DNA from: Oscillibacter hominis
GTDB lineage: Bacteria; Bacillota; Clostridia; Oscillospirales; Oscillospiraceae
DNA length: 64,000 nt
Assembly (NCBI RefSeq): GCF_014334055.1
Contig: NZ_CP060490.1
Location: 1,116,001 to 1,180,000, forward strand
Reading direction: 5' to 3'
Shown: positions 29,474 to 37,747 of the stretch, in pieces
How the letters are laid out: the number at the start of each line of letters is the position of its first letter
How positions within the stretch are numbered: the stretch's first letter is position 1
Made by a program: the position numbers and the translations under genes
The notes under the pieces: model-generated
Database searches by the model: none
Told to the model about the DNA's origin: nothing
What the model saw: the letters and a program-made list of their open reading frames with translations, nothing else

Positions 29474-30800
29474 ACCCGATCTGGTATTTCTCCATTTTGT
29501 ACCGCAGGGTTTGGCGGGAGGTCTTCAGCAGCCGGGCGGCGGCGGTAATGCTGCCCGTCGAGCGGAGGGCCTGCTGGATCAACAGCTTTTCATAGGCACC
29601 GACAGCCTCCGCCAGCGGTGCGCCGTCGCATAGGCAGCTCTCCTCCTCCGCCGGGGAGTCGAAAAAATACTCTGGAAGGCTTTTGATGGTGATCTGGCCG
29701 CTGCATTCCACATTGAAGGCGTGCTCAATGACGTTGCGCAGCTCACGGACATTGCCGGGCCAGGAGTGGCTGAGGAACGCGTGAACTGCCAGGTCGCTGA
29801 GCCCCTGTATGGAGCGGCCCAGTTCCTCGTTGAAATGGTCGATGAAGTGGGCGGACAGAGGCAGGATATCCTCTCTGCGCCGGCGCAGGGGAATGAGGGC
29901 GATGGGGACCACGCTGATCCGATAGAAGAGGTCACGGCGGAGCTTTCCGCTGCGCAGGACCTCCTGGGGGGACTCGTTCATGGCGCAGATCACCCTGGTG
30001 TCCACGGCGATGTCCCGGGTTCCGCCGACCCTGCGGAAGGTATGCTCCTCCAGCGCCTTGAGCAGTTTGGACTGGATGGAGGAGTCCATAGAGTTGATCT
30101 CGTCCAAAAAGAGCGTTCCGCCCTCCGCCATCTCAAAGAGGCCCTTCTTCCGCTCCGCACCGGTAAAACTGCCCTTTTCCGTGCCAAAAAAGAGGCTCTC
30201 CAAAAGCGTATTCGGGATGGCGGCACAGTTTTGGGCGATGAAGGGCCGGTCCCGGCGGCTGCCGCAGGTGTGGATCGACTCGGCCACCAGTTCCTTTCCC
30301 GTGCCGGTCTCGCCGTAGATCAGGACCGGAGACCTGGTCTGGGAAATGCCGGCGATCTGGACCTTGAGCTCTTTCATCTGCTCATTTTCCGTAATGATGT
30401 CGGAGAGCTGGTACAATCCGCCATCCTTTCCAGCGCTTTTTTCCCGCTTGGCGCCGTCCCCGTAATAGGAGGAGGCGCAGAGCGCGCCGATCACCTTGCC
30501 GTCCACCACGATGGGAAGGGTGGTGCTGACGATATCCACCTGATCCCCTTTGAAATTGGTCAGATGCTGGATGTCGTCGATCCGGGCGGATTTGCTGTGC
30601 AGGCACCGCATGATGGTGCTGGTCTCCTCCGTCAGCGTGGGGTAAAGCTCCAATATGTGCTTTCCCACCACCTCGGAGCACTGGTAATAGCGGTTGTTGG
30701 ACCACTTCCCGTACTCCACATATCCGTCCTTGTCACAAAAGATCAGGGCGTCTGCATTTGCGTATAGGCCCACGGCCTGCTGCATGTAATTGATCAGCAT
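29472..30800 (-). CDS. Sigma-54-dependent enhancer-binding transcriptional activator (PAS-AAA+-Fis)
   Basis: Activator that opens sigma-54 promoters by ATP hydrolysis. Residues 1-120 look like a PAS-type sensor (DALIFCDKDGYVEYGKWSN), 135-365 are the AAA+ domain with Walker A GETGTGKE (163-170), the sigma-54 contact loop GSFTGA (210-215, a variant of GAFTGA) and Walker B TLFLDE (229-234), and 400-442 are a Fis-type helix-turn-helix (ITAAARLLKTSRQTLRYKME). There is no response-regulator receiver domain, so it likely senses a small molecule directly. It lies 151 bases upstream of the amidohydrolase gene, with its predicted target sites in the gap. Confidence 0.95.
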   Translation of the reverse strand: MLINYMQQAVGLYANADALIFCDKDGYVEYGKWSNNRYYQCSEVVGKHILELYPTLTEETSTIMRCLHSKSARIDDIQHLTNFKGDQVDIVSTTLPIVVDGKVIGALCASSYYGDGAKREKSAGKDGGLYQLSDIITENEQMKELKVQIAGISQTRSPVLIYGETGTGKELVAESIHTCGSRRDRPFIAQNCAAIPNTLLESLFFGTEKGSFTGAERKKGLFEMAEGGTLFLDEINSMDSSIQSKLLKALEEHTFRRVGGTRDIAVDTRVICAMNESPQEVLRSGKLRRDLFYRISVVPIALIPLRRRREDILPLSAHFIDHFNEELGRSIQGLSDLAVHAFLSHSWPGNVRELRNVIEHAFNVECSGQITIKSLPEYFFDSPAEEESCLCDGAPLAEAVGAYEKLLIQQALRSTGSITAAARLLKTSRQTLRYKMEKYQIG

Positions 30801-30844
30801 GGGATTACTCCTAACTTCCGCTTATACTGTGGGGATTCCCAATT

Positions 30845-30873
30845 ATTGTAGCGAAGAACAGAGCGGAAAGCAA
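30845..30873 (-). promoter_or_regulatory. Candidate sigma-A promoter of the sigma-54 activator gene
   Basis: Minus-strand TTGCTT (30873-30868), 17-base spacer, TACAAT (30850-30845), about 45 bases before the start codon at 30800. This would make the regulator constitutive while its target is sigma-54 dependent. Confidence 0.55.
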
Positions 30874-30983
30874 GACGGTGAAAAAATTCTCTGAACCGGA
30901 TGGGTGTGGTATTTGCAATAGCGGATATCCTTTTTTTCAGGTAAACTATACTCAGTCACACAATTGAAAAGGAGACTGTCAAC

Positions 30984-31496
30984 ATGATGAATGAAACTGT
31001 ATCCAAGCTGCTCAATCAGCAGGTGAACAAGGAGTTTTACTCCGCCTATCTGTACCTGGATTTCTCCAATTACTATGAGCGCCGCGGCCTGGACGGCTTT
31101 GCCAACTGGTACAAGGTGCAGGCCCAGGAGGAGCGGGATCACGCTATGCTCTTCTACCAGTATCTCCAGAACAACAACGAGCTTGTGACACTGGAGGCCA
31201 TTGAAAAGCCGGACAAGGTGTTCAGCGACGATATGGCTCCGCTGAAGGCCGCGCTGGAGCATGAGGTCTACGTCACCAGCCTCATCAACGGCATCTATGC
31301 CGTGGCCTATGAGGTGAAGGATTTCCGCACCATGCAGTTTTTGGACTGGTTTGTCAAGGAGCAGGGCGAGGAGGAGACCAACGCCAACGACCTGATCTCC
31401 AAAATGGAGCTCTTCGGCTCCGACCCCAAGAGCCTCTACATGCTCAACAGCGAGCTGGCCGCCAGAGTGTACGCGGCCCCGTCCCTGGTGCTGTAA
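30984..31496 (+). CDS. Ferritin (non-heme iron storage)
   Basis: Iron-storage four-helix protein of 170 residues that assembles into a shell and oxidises Fe(II). Ferroxidase ligands are visible in EFYSAYLYLDFSNYYERRG (Glu near 17, Glu near 50 in QAQEERDHAMLFYQYL with its His) and in WFVKEQGEEETNAND. This matches bacterial FtnA-type ferritins and lacks the heme Met of bacterioferritin. The start has AAAGGAGA upstream; two ATGs are adjacent (30984, 30987). TATACT at 30947-30952 may be a -10, but I see no matching -35. A terminator follows, so it is a single-gene unit. Confidence 0.93.
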   Translation: MMNETVSKLLNQQVNKEFYSAYLYLDFSNYYERRGLDGFANWYKVQAQEERDHAMLFYQYLQNNNELVTLEAIEKPDKVFSDDMAPLKAALEHEVYVTSLINGIYAVAYEVKDFRTMQFLDWFVKEQGEEETNANDLISKMELFGSDPKSLYMLNSELAARVYAAPSLVL

Positions 31497-31509
31497 GCAG
31501 AAGGTTGAA

Positions 31510-31540
31510 AAGAGAGCGCAAAAGCGCTCTCTTTCTTCTT
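31510..31540 (+). terminator. Terminator of the ferritin gene
   Basis: AAGAGAGCGC (31510-31519) pairs with GCGCTCTCTT (31524-31533) around AAAA, followed by a T-rich tail that runs into the next -35. Confidence 0.85.
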
Positions 31541-31567
31541 GACAAATACGTTCTACTACGATAGAAT
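31539..31567 (+). promoter_or_regulatory. Consensus sigma-A promoter of the BlaI/M56 operon
   Basis: TTGACA (31539-31544), 17-base spacer, TAGAAT (31562-31567). A repressor operator covers the -10. Confidence 0.88.
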
Positions 31568-31596
31568 ACTTGCAACGGATTCTATTACAGTAGAAT
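31551..31596 (+). promoter_or_regulatory. Two BlaI-type operators over the promoter and leader
   Basis: Site 1, TTCTACTACGATAGAA (31551-31566), overlaps the -10. Site 2, TTCTATTACAGTAGAA (31580-31595), lies in the short leader. Both have the form TTCTA-N6-TAGAA and their centres are 29 bp apart. Two spaced dyads over promoter and leader are the normal layout for autoregulated BlaI/MecI repressors, although the half-site differs from the staphylococcal TACA/TGTA type. Confidence 0.82.
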
Positions 31597-31609
31597 GGAG
31601 CGTGCAGAT

Positions 31610-31972
31610 ATGGAAGGAAAGCTGTTCGAATCAGAGCTGAAGGTCATGGAGCTTCTGTGGCGGGACGGGGAGGCCACGGCCAAGGACTTAGCGGCTGAGT
31701 TGGGCAGGACGGTGGGCTGGAGCAAGACCACCGCCTATACGGTGATCAAAAAGTGTGTGGACAAGGGTGCGGCGTCACGGGAGGAGTCAGGCTTTCGCTG
31801 CCGCCCGCTGGTGAGCCGGGAGGAAGTCCGCACAGCGGAGACGGATCAGCTGATCGACCGCCTTTACGGCGGCAGCGCGGACCGGCTGGTGGCCTCGCTG
31901 CTGGACGGGAAGCGGCTCTCGGCCGCGGAAATTGCCCGGCTCAAGGAATTGGTGGAGCAGTGGGAGGAGTGA
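31610..31972 (+). CDS. BlaI/MecI/CopY-family transcriptional repressor
   Basis: Winged-helix repressor of about 120 residues that binds paired dyads as a dimer and is inactivated by proteolytic cleavage. The sequence FESELKVMELLWRDGEATAKDLAAELG and the recognition segment WSKTTAYTVIKKCVDKG are typical. The C-terminal part (about 75-120) forms the dimer helix bundle. I take the ATG at 31610, nine bases after GGAG; the ATG at 31595 lies inside the second operator and has no ribosome site. It is four bases upstream of an M56 protease gene, the usual repressor-sensor pair. Confidence 0.92.
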   Translation: MEGKLFESELKVMELLWRDGEATAKDLAAELGRTVGWSKTTAYTVIKKCVDKGAASREESGFRCRPLVSREEVRTAETDQLIDRLYGGSADRLVASLLDGKRLSAAEIARLKELVEQWEE

Positions 31973-31976
31973 GGAC

Positions 31977-34472
31977 ATGGGTGTATTGGAGCTGACGATT
32001 TCCGGCACCGTCCTGATCCTGGTGATTGCGGCGATCCGTGGCCTTTTGGGAAAGCGGCTTCCCCGGAGGATGTTCTGCGTGCTCTGGGCGGTGGCGCTTG
32101 CGCGGCTGCTGATTCCTGTATCACTGCCCGCGCCCTCCAGCATATACAACGCCTCGGCGCTTTCGGCGCCCCACCCCGCGCTGTCAAACCTGCCGCAGAC
32201 GATCCTTCCAGCCGGAGCACAGGAGGCGGCGGCAGGCAGTGTGGCGGCCGGTGTCCCGGCGCCGCTGGAAAGCGGAGTGTCCACGGTTCTCTGGCTCTTG
32301 GGCGCCCTTATTTTAGGCGGATATTTCCTGTGGTGCCACCTGCGCTGCCGCAGGACCTATGCCCAGTCCCTGCCCGCCGCGGATGAGGCGGCCCGGCAAT
32401 GGCTGGCGGAGCATCCCCTTCGGCGCAGGGTGGAGCTGCGCCGGTCGGACCGGGTGGCCGCCCCGCTTACTTACGGCTTGCTGCGGCCGGTGATCCTATT
32501 GCCCGCAACGCTGGAACCATCGGCCCTGCCCTATGTGCTGGCCCACGAATGGACCCACATCCGCCGCCTGGACGTAGTGTACAAGTGGGCGCTTTGCGCT
32601 GTGCTCTGCATCCACTGGTTCAACCCGGCGGTGTGGCTTCTGTATGTGATGGCCGGCCGGGATTTGGAACTGAGCTGTGATGAGGCCGTGATCCAATCCT
32701 GCGGCGTTCAGTCGCGCTCCGGCTACGCCCTTGCCTTGTTGGGACTGGAGGAAGCGCGGGGAGGCTTGGAACCTCTTTGCAATCATTTCAGCAAAACCGC
32801 GTTGGAAACCCGCATCCGCTCCATTATGAAGTACCGCAGGGCATCGATGGCTGCTGTACTGGCGTCAGTGGCGCTGGTGGGCACCGTAACCGCCTGTTTT
32901 GCCACCTCTGCCAGCAAATCCTATGCTGAAAAGCACTACGGCCCGTTGATGCAGTTCCGCTTCCAGGGGTACGAGGAGCTGAGCGTGGGGGAATACCGGC
33001 GGCAAGTCCAGGAGAAGGTGGGAAAGACCATCGGCGAGGACGAGTTCCTCCTCCTGATTGACACCATATTAAGAGACAACGCCATCAACCGTTCCGCCCT
33101 GATGGACCCGGACTCCTGGTTTTTGCTGAACACCCTGCGTCTGAGCGTCATGGACGGCTGGCAGGAGTGGAGCGTGGACGGAAACGGATACCGCAATTAT
33201 GGGGTTGGTGAAAAGCAGTACACGTTGGAGTTAGGGCTCAGCGTGGACTATGAGCTGCTGGACCCGGAGGGCATCACGGTGGGAGAACGGGACGCCGCGT
33301 TCCGCGGTATGATCGAAGGAGCGTGGGCGTTCCTGGAGAGCAAGAGCCCCGAGGAGCTGAAACGGTCTGAGCAGCTTCTCCCTGAGTTGGGAGAGGAGCT
33401 GGAGCGGCTGGAGGAGCGCTGGGAGACGCCGGCCCTGGATTTGGACACCCGGTATGGATACAGTTATACGGACGGGGCCGATGCAGCGGAAATGGAACGG
33501 GTCCGTCGCCTGGAGGAGCGGGAGATGCAGGAGGCCCGGGGCACGCCCGGCTCCCGGGCGGACTACGACCGCCTGCTGGCGCTGATGGGCGATGGCTGGC
33601 GGAATGAGAGCCTGAAGGATTTTTCCAACCGCCTGTTCCGGGCGGCTGACGACAGTGGGTTCCAGAGCGCTTCGGAGCGGGTGCGCGGCGATTTCCTTTG
33701 GGATGACGTCCAGGTGACGCTGACGGACGAGGAGCGGAGTTTCCTCTCCCACACCCTGGAAAATTCCTGGGCAGAGAATCAGGCGCAGAATGAAACCGCG
33801 TTTTCGGGGGAAACGGTGGATGCCCGGTATGACGTGGACTGGTGGCCCATCCGGACGGAATCTCAGCCCTATTATGACCGGGAGATCACCACCTTCAGCG
33901 CCTCAGCCGCCTTCTATTTTTACCGGCATATCCCCGATCCCTCCAAGGTCACGGTGGGGGAGCGGGACGACCGCGTTCTGGCGGTAGCGGAGGAAATAAA
34001 ATCGTGGCTTTTGGAGCAGAGCAACGAGCAGCTGACCGCCAAGGACCGGGATCAGCGTTTCCAGGCGGCGTTTGACCGCATCTGCCGGGAGCACAGCGAC
34101 GGAAAGATCACCTTCTATGCAGATGCCTTCTGGGTGGACGCCCAGTCTGAAGACTGGTCTCAGGAGCAGCTGGACGCGCTGGACCGCCTGGCGGCAGGGC
34201 AGGCCATCCTGACCCATTTCGGCTTGGACCCCCAGGTGCTCTACGCCATTGACGGGTCGCTTCCCGATATTTTGGAGGGCCAGGACCTGGACGATGCGCT
34301 GGTGCGATTCTTGGAGGAAACAAGCCTGTTTTATTTCATGAGCAAGGATTCAGACATCCTATACGGCGTAAGGCAGGAGGAGGGCACGGAATACCTCTAT
34401 ACCTTCCGAAAGGATCCGTCGGGGACCTGGTTCCGAGAGGAGATGGTCCGGACGCTTTCAAAGGCATCGTAA
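31977..34472 (+). CDS. M56-family (BlaR1-like) membrane metalloprotease with large duplicated ectodomain
   Basis: Predicted signal-transducing protease that should relieve repression by the BlaI-type protein encoded just before it. Residues 1-310 are the membrane and protease part: several helices, the zinc motif HEWTH (190-194), LELSCDEAVI nearby, and a last membrane helix at about 289-309. Residues 310-831 form an outward-facing domain that is much longer than in BlaR1 (about 250 residues) and has no penicillin-binding SxxK/SxN/KTG pattern I can find. It contains an internal repeat: GITVGERD at about 431 and KVTVGERD at about 656, each followed by a similar helix. The signal it detects is unknown. 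Confidence 0.88.
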   Translation: MGVLELTISGTVLILVIAAIRGLLGKRLPRRMFCVLWAVALARLLIPVSLPAPSSIYNASALSAPHPALSNLPQTILPAGAQEAAAGSVAAGVPAPLESGVSTVLWLLGALILGGYFLWCHLRCRRTYAQSLPAADEAARQWLAEHPLRRRVELRRSDRVAAPLTYGLLRPVILLPATLEPSALPYVLAHEWTHIRRLDVVYKWALCAVLCIHWFNPAVWLLYVMAGRDLELSCDEAVIQSCGVQSRSGYALALLGLEEARGGLEPLCNHFSKTALETRIRSIMKYRRASMAAVLASVALVGTVTACFATSASKSYAEKHYGPLMQFRFQGYEELSVGEYRRQVQEKVGKTIGEDEFLLLIDTILRDNAINRSALMDPDSWFLLNTLRLSVMDGWQEWSVDGNGYRNYGVGEKQYTLELGLSVDYELLDPEGITVGERDAAFRGMIEGAWAFLESKSPEELKRSEQLLPELGEELERLEERWETPALDLDTRYGYSYTDGADAAEMERVRRLEEREMQEARGTPGSRADYDRLLALMGDGWRNESLKDFSNRLFRAADDSGFQSASERVRGDFLWDDVQVTLTDEERSFLSHTLENSWAENQAQNETAFSGETVDARYDVDWWPIRTESQPYYDREITTFSASAAFYFYRHIPDPSKVTVGERDDRVLAVAEEIKSWLLEQSNEQLTAKDRDQRFQAAFDRICREHSDGKITFYADAFWVDAQSEDWSQEQLDALDRLAAGQAILTHFGLDPQVLYAIDGSLPDILEGQDLDDALVRFLEETSLFYFMSKDSDILYGVRQEEGTEYLYTFRKDPSGTWFREEMVRTLSKAS

Positions 34473-34515
34473 AAGAGAACCCCGCACACCAATGACGTGT
34501 GCGGGGTTCTCTTTT
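34471..34515. terminator. Strong bidirectional terminator
   Basis: A 19-bp perfect stem, 34471-34489 with 34497-34515 (core GAGAACCCCGCACAC), seven-base loop, flanked by A-run and T-run. It ends both the M56 gene and the convergent pot/thioesterase operon. Confidence 0.94.
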
Positions 34516-34906
34516 ATCTTTTCTCAAGCTTAGCGTTGCACTTGGTGAGGAAGCGGTCGCTGGCAATGACGGCGCGCTGATGGGTGCCCTGGCCGATCAG
34601 GCCCACTTCATCGTAAGCCGTTACCTTGAACTCCACCATTTTGGTATCTGCCGCGATGATCTCCGCCTCCGCCCGCACCTTCATCCCAATCGGGGTCGGC
34701 GACTCATGGGAGACATTCAGATGGGTGCCCACAGAGCCCTGGCCCTCCTCCAAAAACGGCTGGAGGCACTGCATGGCGGCGCTTTCCATCATGGCCAGCA
34801 TGAAGGGGGTGCCAAACACGGGCAAAGCCCCGGAGCCTGCGACGGCTGCGGACATTTGATCCGACACGGTTGCTTCCACCGAAAACTTAGAACCGATTTT
34901 AATCAC
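34514..34906 (-). CDS. Thioesterase family protein (hotdog fold, FlK-like)
   Basis: Small hotdog-fold protein of 130 residues. The segment GTPFMLAMMESAAMQCLQPFLEEGQGSVGTHLNVSHESPTPIG matches the FlK-like thioesterase group, with the Glu of the active-site helix and a His in HLNVSH. Such enzymes hydrolyse small acyl-CoA esters; the exact substrate cannot be told. The start is GTG with a GAGGTG upstream. It lies 24 bases after potD on the same strand and probably shares its transcript. It ends in the bidirectional terminator. Confidence 0.85.
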   Translation of the reverse strand: MIKIGSKFSVEATVSDQMSAAVAGSGALPVFGTPFMLAMMESAAMQCLQPFLEEGQGSVGTHLNVSHESPTPIGMKVRAEAEIIAADTKMVEFKVTAYDEVGLIGQGTHQRAVIASDRFLTKCNAKLEKR

Positions 34907-34930
34907 AATTGCACCTCGCTCAACCGAAAA

Positions 34931-35998
34931 TCAGGAACCCAACTTCAGCCACTTGTCCGTATAGAACTCTTTCAAAATGTCCTGGGGCAGGTTGGTGAAA
35001 GCCTCACAGGTGGCCAACACCTCGTCGGGGGGATAGGCCACCGGGTTGCTGCGGGTCTCTTCATCCAACGCGTCGTACACGGACTGGAGGGGGGTGGAGT
35101 AGCCGATGGCCTCGCAGTTGGCCAGCCCCACGTCGGTGGAGCACATGAAGTTGATGAACTTCTCGGCGTTTTCCTTGTTGGCGGCACTGGTGGGGATGCA
35201 CATGGCGTCGGTGAACAGATTGGACCCCTCGGAGGGGACGACAAAGGCCAGATCCGGGTTGACCTCCTGCATGGTCAGGAAGTCGCCGGCATAGTAGACC
35301 CCGATGGCGGCCTCCCCATTTTCCATCTTGCCGAAAATTTCATCCATCACCTTGGCCTGGACGATCCCGTCCGCCTTCTGCTGGGCCAGAAGGTCAATGG
35401 CCTCCTGCAGCTCGGCCGTGTCGGTGGTGTTGTAGGAATAGCCCAGATACTTCAGGGCAACGCCGATGGCATCCCGGGAGTTATTGATCATCAGCACCTG
35501 TCCGGCATACTTGGTGTCGAACAGGGCGCTCCAGCTGGTGATGGAGTCGGAGATCATGGAAGTGTTGTAGATGATGCCCACCGTGCCCCACATATAGGGG
35601 ACAGAATACTCATTGGTGGGGTCATACTCTGGATTGACAAAGTTGTCCATCACATCGGAAAAGTTGGGGATGTTGTCAAAGTTCAGTTTCTGCAGCATGC
35701 CCTCCTCGATCAGCCGGGAGATCATATAGTCGGAGGGGATGATGACATCATAGGAGTCCCCCTGCTTCAGGTTGGAGTACAGGGTCTCGTTGTCGGAGCA
35801 GACCTTGTAGTTGACCTTGATCCCGGTCTGCTCTTCAAACTCTTTGATGACGTCCATGGTGTCGTCTTCCCCGTCGGAGATGTATTCTCCCCAATTGAGG
35901 ACGTTTACCTCACCGTTGGGCGTATTGCTGGAGCCGCAGCCGGCCAGCAGGGTGGAAACCATCAGCAGCGCCAGGGCAAGAGAAAGCATTTTTTTCAA
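34931..35998 (-). CDS. potD: Spermidine/putrescine ABC transporter substrate-binding lipoprotein
   Basis: Binding lipoprotein for polyamines, delivering them to PotBC. Signal peptide with lipobox LLAGC (Cys21), then NVLNWGEYISDGEDDTMDVIKEFEEQTGIKVNY, the PotD/PotF family start; acidic residues such as those in IPSDYMISRLIEEG and ENGEAAIGVYYAGD are the usual amine contacts. Length 355 aa. The start codon is TTG (35998), behind AAGGAGA; an ATG nine bases later is the alternative. Last transporter gene of the potABCD order. Confidence 0.93.
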   Translation of the reverse strand: MKKMLSLALALLMVSTLLAGCGSSNTPNGEVNVLNWGEYISDGEDDTMDVIKEFEEQTGIKVNYKVCSDNETLYSNLKQGDSYDVIIPSDYMISRLIEEGMLQKLNFDNIPNFSDVMDNFVNPEYDPTNEYSVPYMWGTVGIIYNTSMISDSITSWSALFDTKYAGQVLMINNSRDAIGVALKYLGYSYNTTDTAELQEAIDLLAQQKADGIVQAKVMDEIFGKMENGEAAIGVYYAGDFLTMQEVNPDLAFVVPSEGSNLFTDAMCIPTSAANKENAEKFINFMCSTDVGLANCEAIGYSTPLQSVYDALDEETRSNPVAYPPDEVLATCEAFTNLPQDILKEFYTDKWLKLGS

Positions 35999-36020
35999 TT
36001 CAGGTAGTCTCCTTTTCCAT

Positions 36021-36878
36021 TTATTTTTGCGGTATCAGAGCCGCTTTTTGTTTCATGGCCTGCCGGTCCTGGCTGGCCTGGCGCAGATTGACGATGGCCA
36101 GCAGCATCAGGACGGACACGAACAGCAGCGTGGAGATGGCGTTGATCTCCGGCGTGATCTGGCGCCTGGCCATGGCGTAAATTTCCATTGCCAGGGTGGA
36201 GACCTTGGAGCCGGCCGTAAAGTAAGAGATCACGAAATCGTCGATGGACATGGTGAAGGCGATGATGGTGCCGTTGATGATGCCGGGCATCAGATCCGGC
36301 AGAATCACCTTCCGGAACGCCGTAAAGCCTGTGGCGCCTAAATCCTGGGCAGCCTCATAGATATGGGGGTCCAGCTGACGCAGCCGGGGCATGACGGACA
36401 ATATCACATAGGGGATGTCAAAGGTCACATGGGCAATCAGCATGGTGCCGAACCCCTTGGTCCAGGTGATGCCGGCGGCTTGGCCCAGCGTGGCGTTGAA
36501 GGTGTCGATGGCCAGGACAAACAGCAGTGAGAGGGAGACGCCGGTGACGATATCCGCGTTGGTCAGCGGCACGTTGTTGACGGACATGCAGACGTTCCGC
36601 CAGCGCCGCTTCAACGAGGCAAAGCCGATGGACGCAGCCGTCCCCACCACCATGGAGATCAGCGCCGCCAATACGGAGACCAGCAGCGTGGTCTGAAGCG
36701 CCTGCAATATGGCGTCGTCCTGGAACAGCTTCACATACCACTGAAGGGAAAATCCGCCCCAGACCGTGCGGCTCTTTGTGGAGTTGAAGGAGAAAACAAT
36801 CAGCACGAAGATGGGCGCATACAGGAAAAGAAAGACCAGCGCCAGGAAAAAGCGGTTGAGGAGGTTGTTCTTTTTCAC
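36021..36878 (-). CDS. potC: Spermidine/putrescine ABC transporter permease PotC
   Basis: Inner-membrane permease with six helices (285 aa). The ABC coupling motif is present as [26 protein letters not shown] near residue 165-190. The start LFLYAPIFVLIVFSFN and WGGFSLQWYVKLFQD is the PotC family pattern. GTG start overlaps the stop of potB (GTGA), so translation is coupled and the permeases should be made 1:1. Confidence 0.94.
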   Translation of the reverse strand: MKKNNLLNRFFLALVFLFLYAPIFVLIVFSFNSTKSRTVWGGFSLQWYVKLFQDDAILQALQTTLLVSVLAALISMVVGTAASIGFASLKRRWRNVCMSVNNVPLTNADIVTGVSLSLLFVLAIDTFNATLGQAAGITWTKGFGTMLIAHVTFDIPYVILSVMPRLRQLDPHIYEAAQDLGATGFTAFRKVILPDLMPGIINGTIIAFTMSIDDFVISYFTAGSKVSTLAMEIYAMARRQITPEINAISTLLFVSVLMLLAIVNLRQASQDRQAMKQKAALIPQK

Positions 36879-37747
36879 AGCAGCATCGCCTCCTCCTCAC
36901 CCTCGCCGAAGCGGTTCATCACAGCCATGCAGATCAGGACGATGACCATCATCACCAGGGAGATGGCGGAGCCCAGATAGGGGTTGTAGGCGCCGCCCAA
37001 GAACTGGGCCTCAATGAGGTCGCCAAGCAGCGTCACCATGCTGCCGCCCAAGAGGCGTGAGATGGCGAAGGTGGACACGGCCGGGACAAATACCATGGTG
37101 ATCCCGGAGAGCACGCCGGGAAGGGACAGGGGGAAGATGACCTTTTTGAACACCAGGGACGTGCTGGCGCCCAGGTCCTGGGCGGCCTCAATGAGCTTGG
37201 GGTCGATCTTTTCAATGACCGTAAAGATCGGCAGGATCATAAAGGGCAGGAAGTTGTAGACCATGCCCAATACGATGGCACCCTCCGTGTTGATCAAGGG
37301 GAAGAAGGAGATGGGCACATATTTGCTGGGGTCGGCCGCAAAATGGATGGCAATGTTGTTGTAGAGGTCGATGAGGCCGATGTTTTTGAAAAAGGTGTTG
37401 ATGAGGCCCGTATTCTCCAGGAGGGACATCCAGGAGTAGGTGCGCAGAAGGAAGTTCATCCACATGGGCAGCATGATGAGCATCGTGGCGATGCGCCGCA
37501 TGCCCGGGCCCTCCCGGGCCAGGAAGTAGGCCATGGGGTAGCCGATCAGGATGCACAGCACCGTGGCAATGGCGGCCAGAAGGAAGGAGCGGCCGAACAC
37601 GCTGGCATATTCCCCCAGAGTTTTAAAATTGTCAAGGGTGAACCCGGAGTCGGACTGGAAGGCGTAGACCACCACCAGGATCAGCGGGGCCACCACAAAG
37701 ATGGCCATCCAGACCACGTAGGGGAGGGAGAGCCACTTATTCTTCAT
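36875..37747 (-). CDS. potB: Spermidine/putrescine ABC transporter permease PotB
   Basis: Second permease of the polyamine importer (290 aa, six helices), with the coupling motif [30 protein letters not shown] take the ATG at 37747 ([17 protein letters not shown]), which has GAGGGTG upstream and overlaps potA by eleven bases; the frame continues upstream but only as a shadow of potA. Forms the heterodimer with PotC on PotA. Confidence 0.93.
   Translation of the reverse strand: MKNKWLSLPYVVWMAIFVVAPLILVVVYAFQSDSGFTLDNFKTLGEYASVFGRSFLLAAIATVLCILIGYPMAYFLAREGPGMRRIATMLIMLPMWMNFLLRTYSWMSLLENTGLINTFFKNIGLIDLYNNIAIHFAADPSKYVPISFFPLINTEGAIVLGMVYNFLPFMILPIFTVIEKIDPKLIEAAQDLGASTSLVFKKVIFPLSLPGVLSGITMVFVPAVSTFAISRLLGGSMVTLLGDLIEAQFLGGAYNPYLGSAISLVMMVIVLICMAVMNRFGEGEEEAMLL

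Noticed and set aside
27728..29548. A 606-codon plus-strand frame
   Set aside because: Antisense shadow of the amidohydrolase gene, with no motif or ribosome site; it also crosses the sigma-54 promoter.
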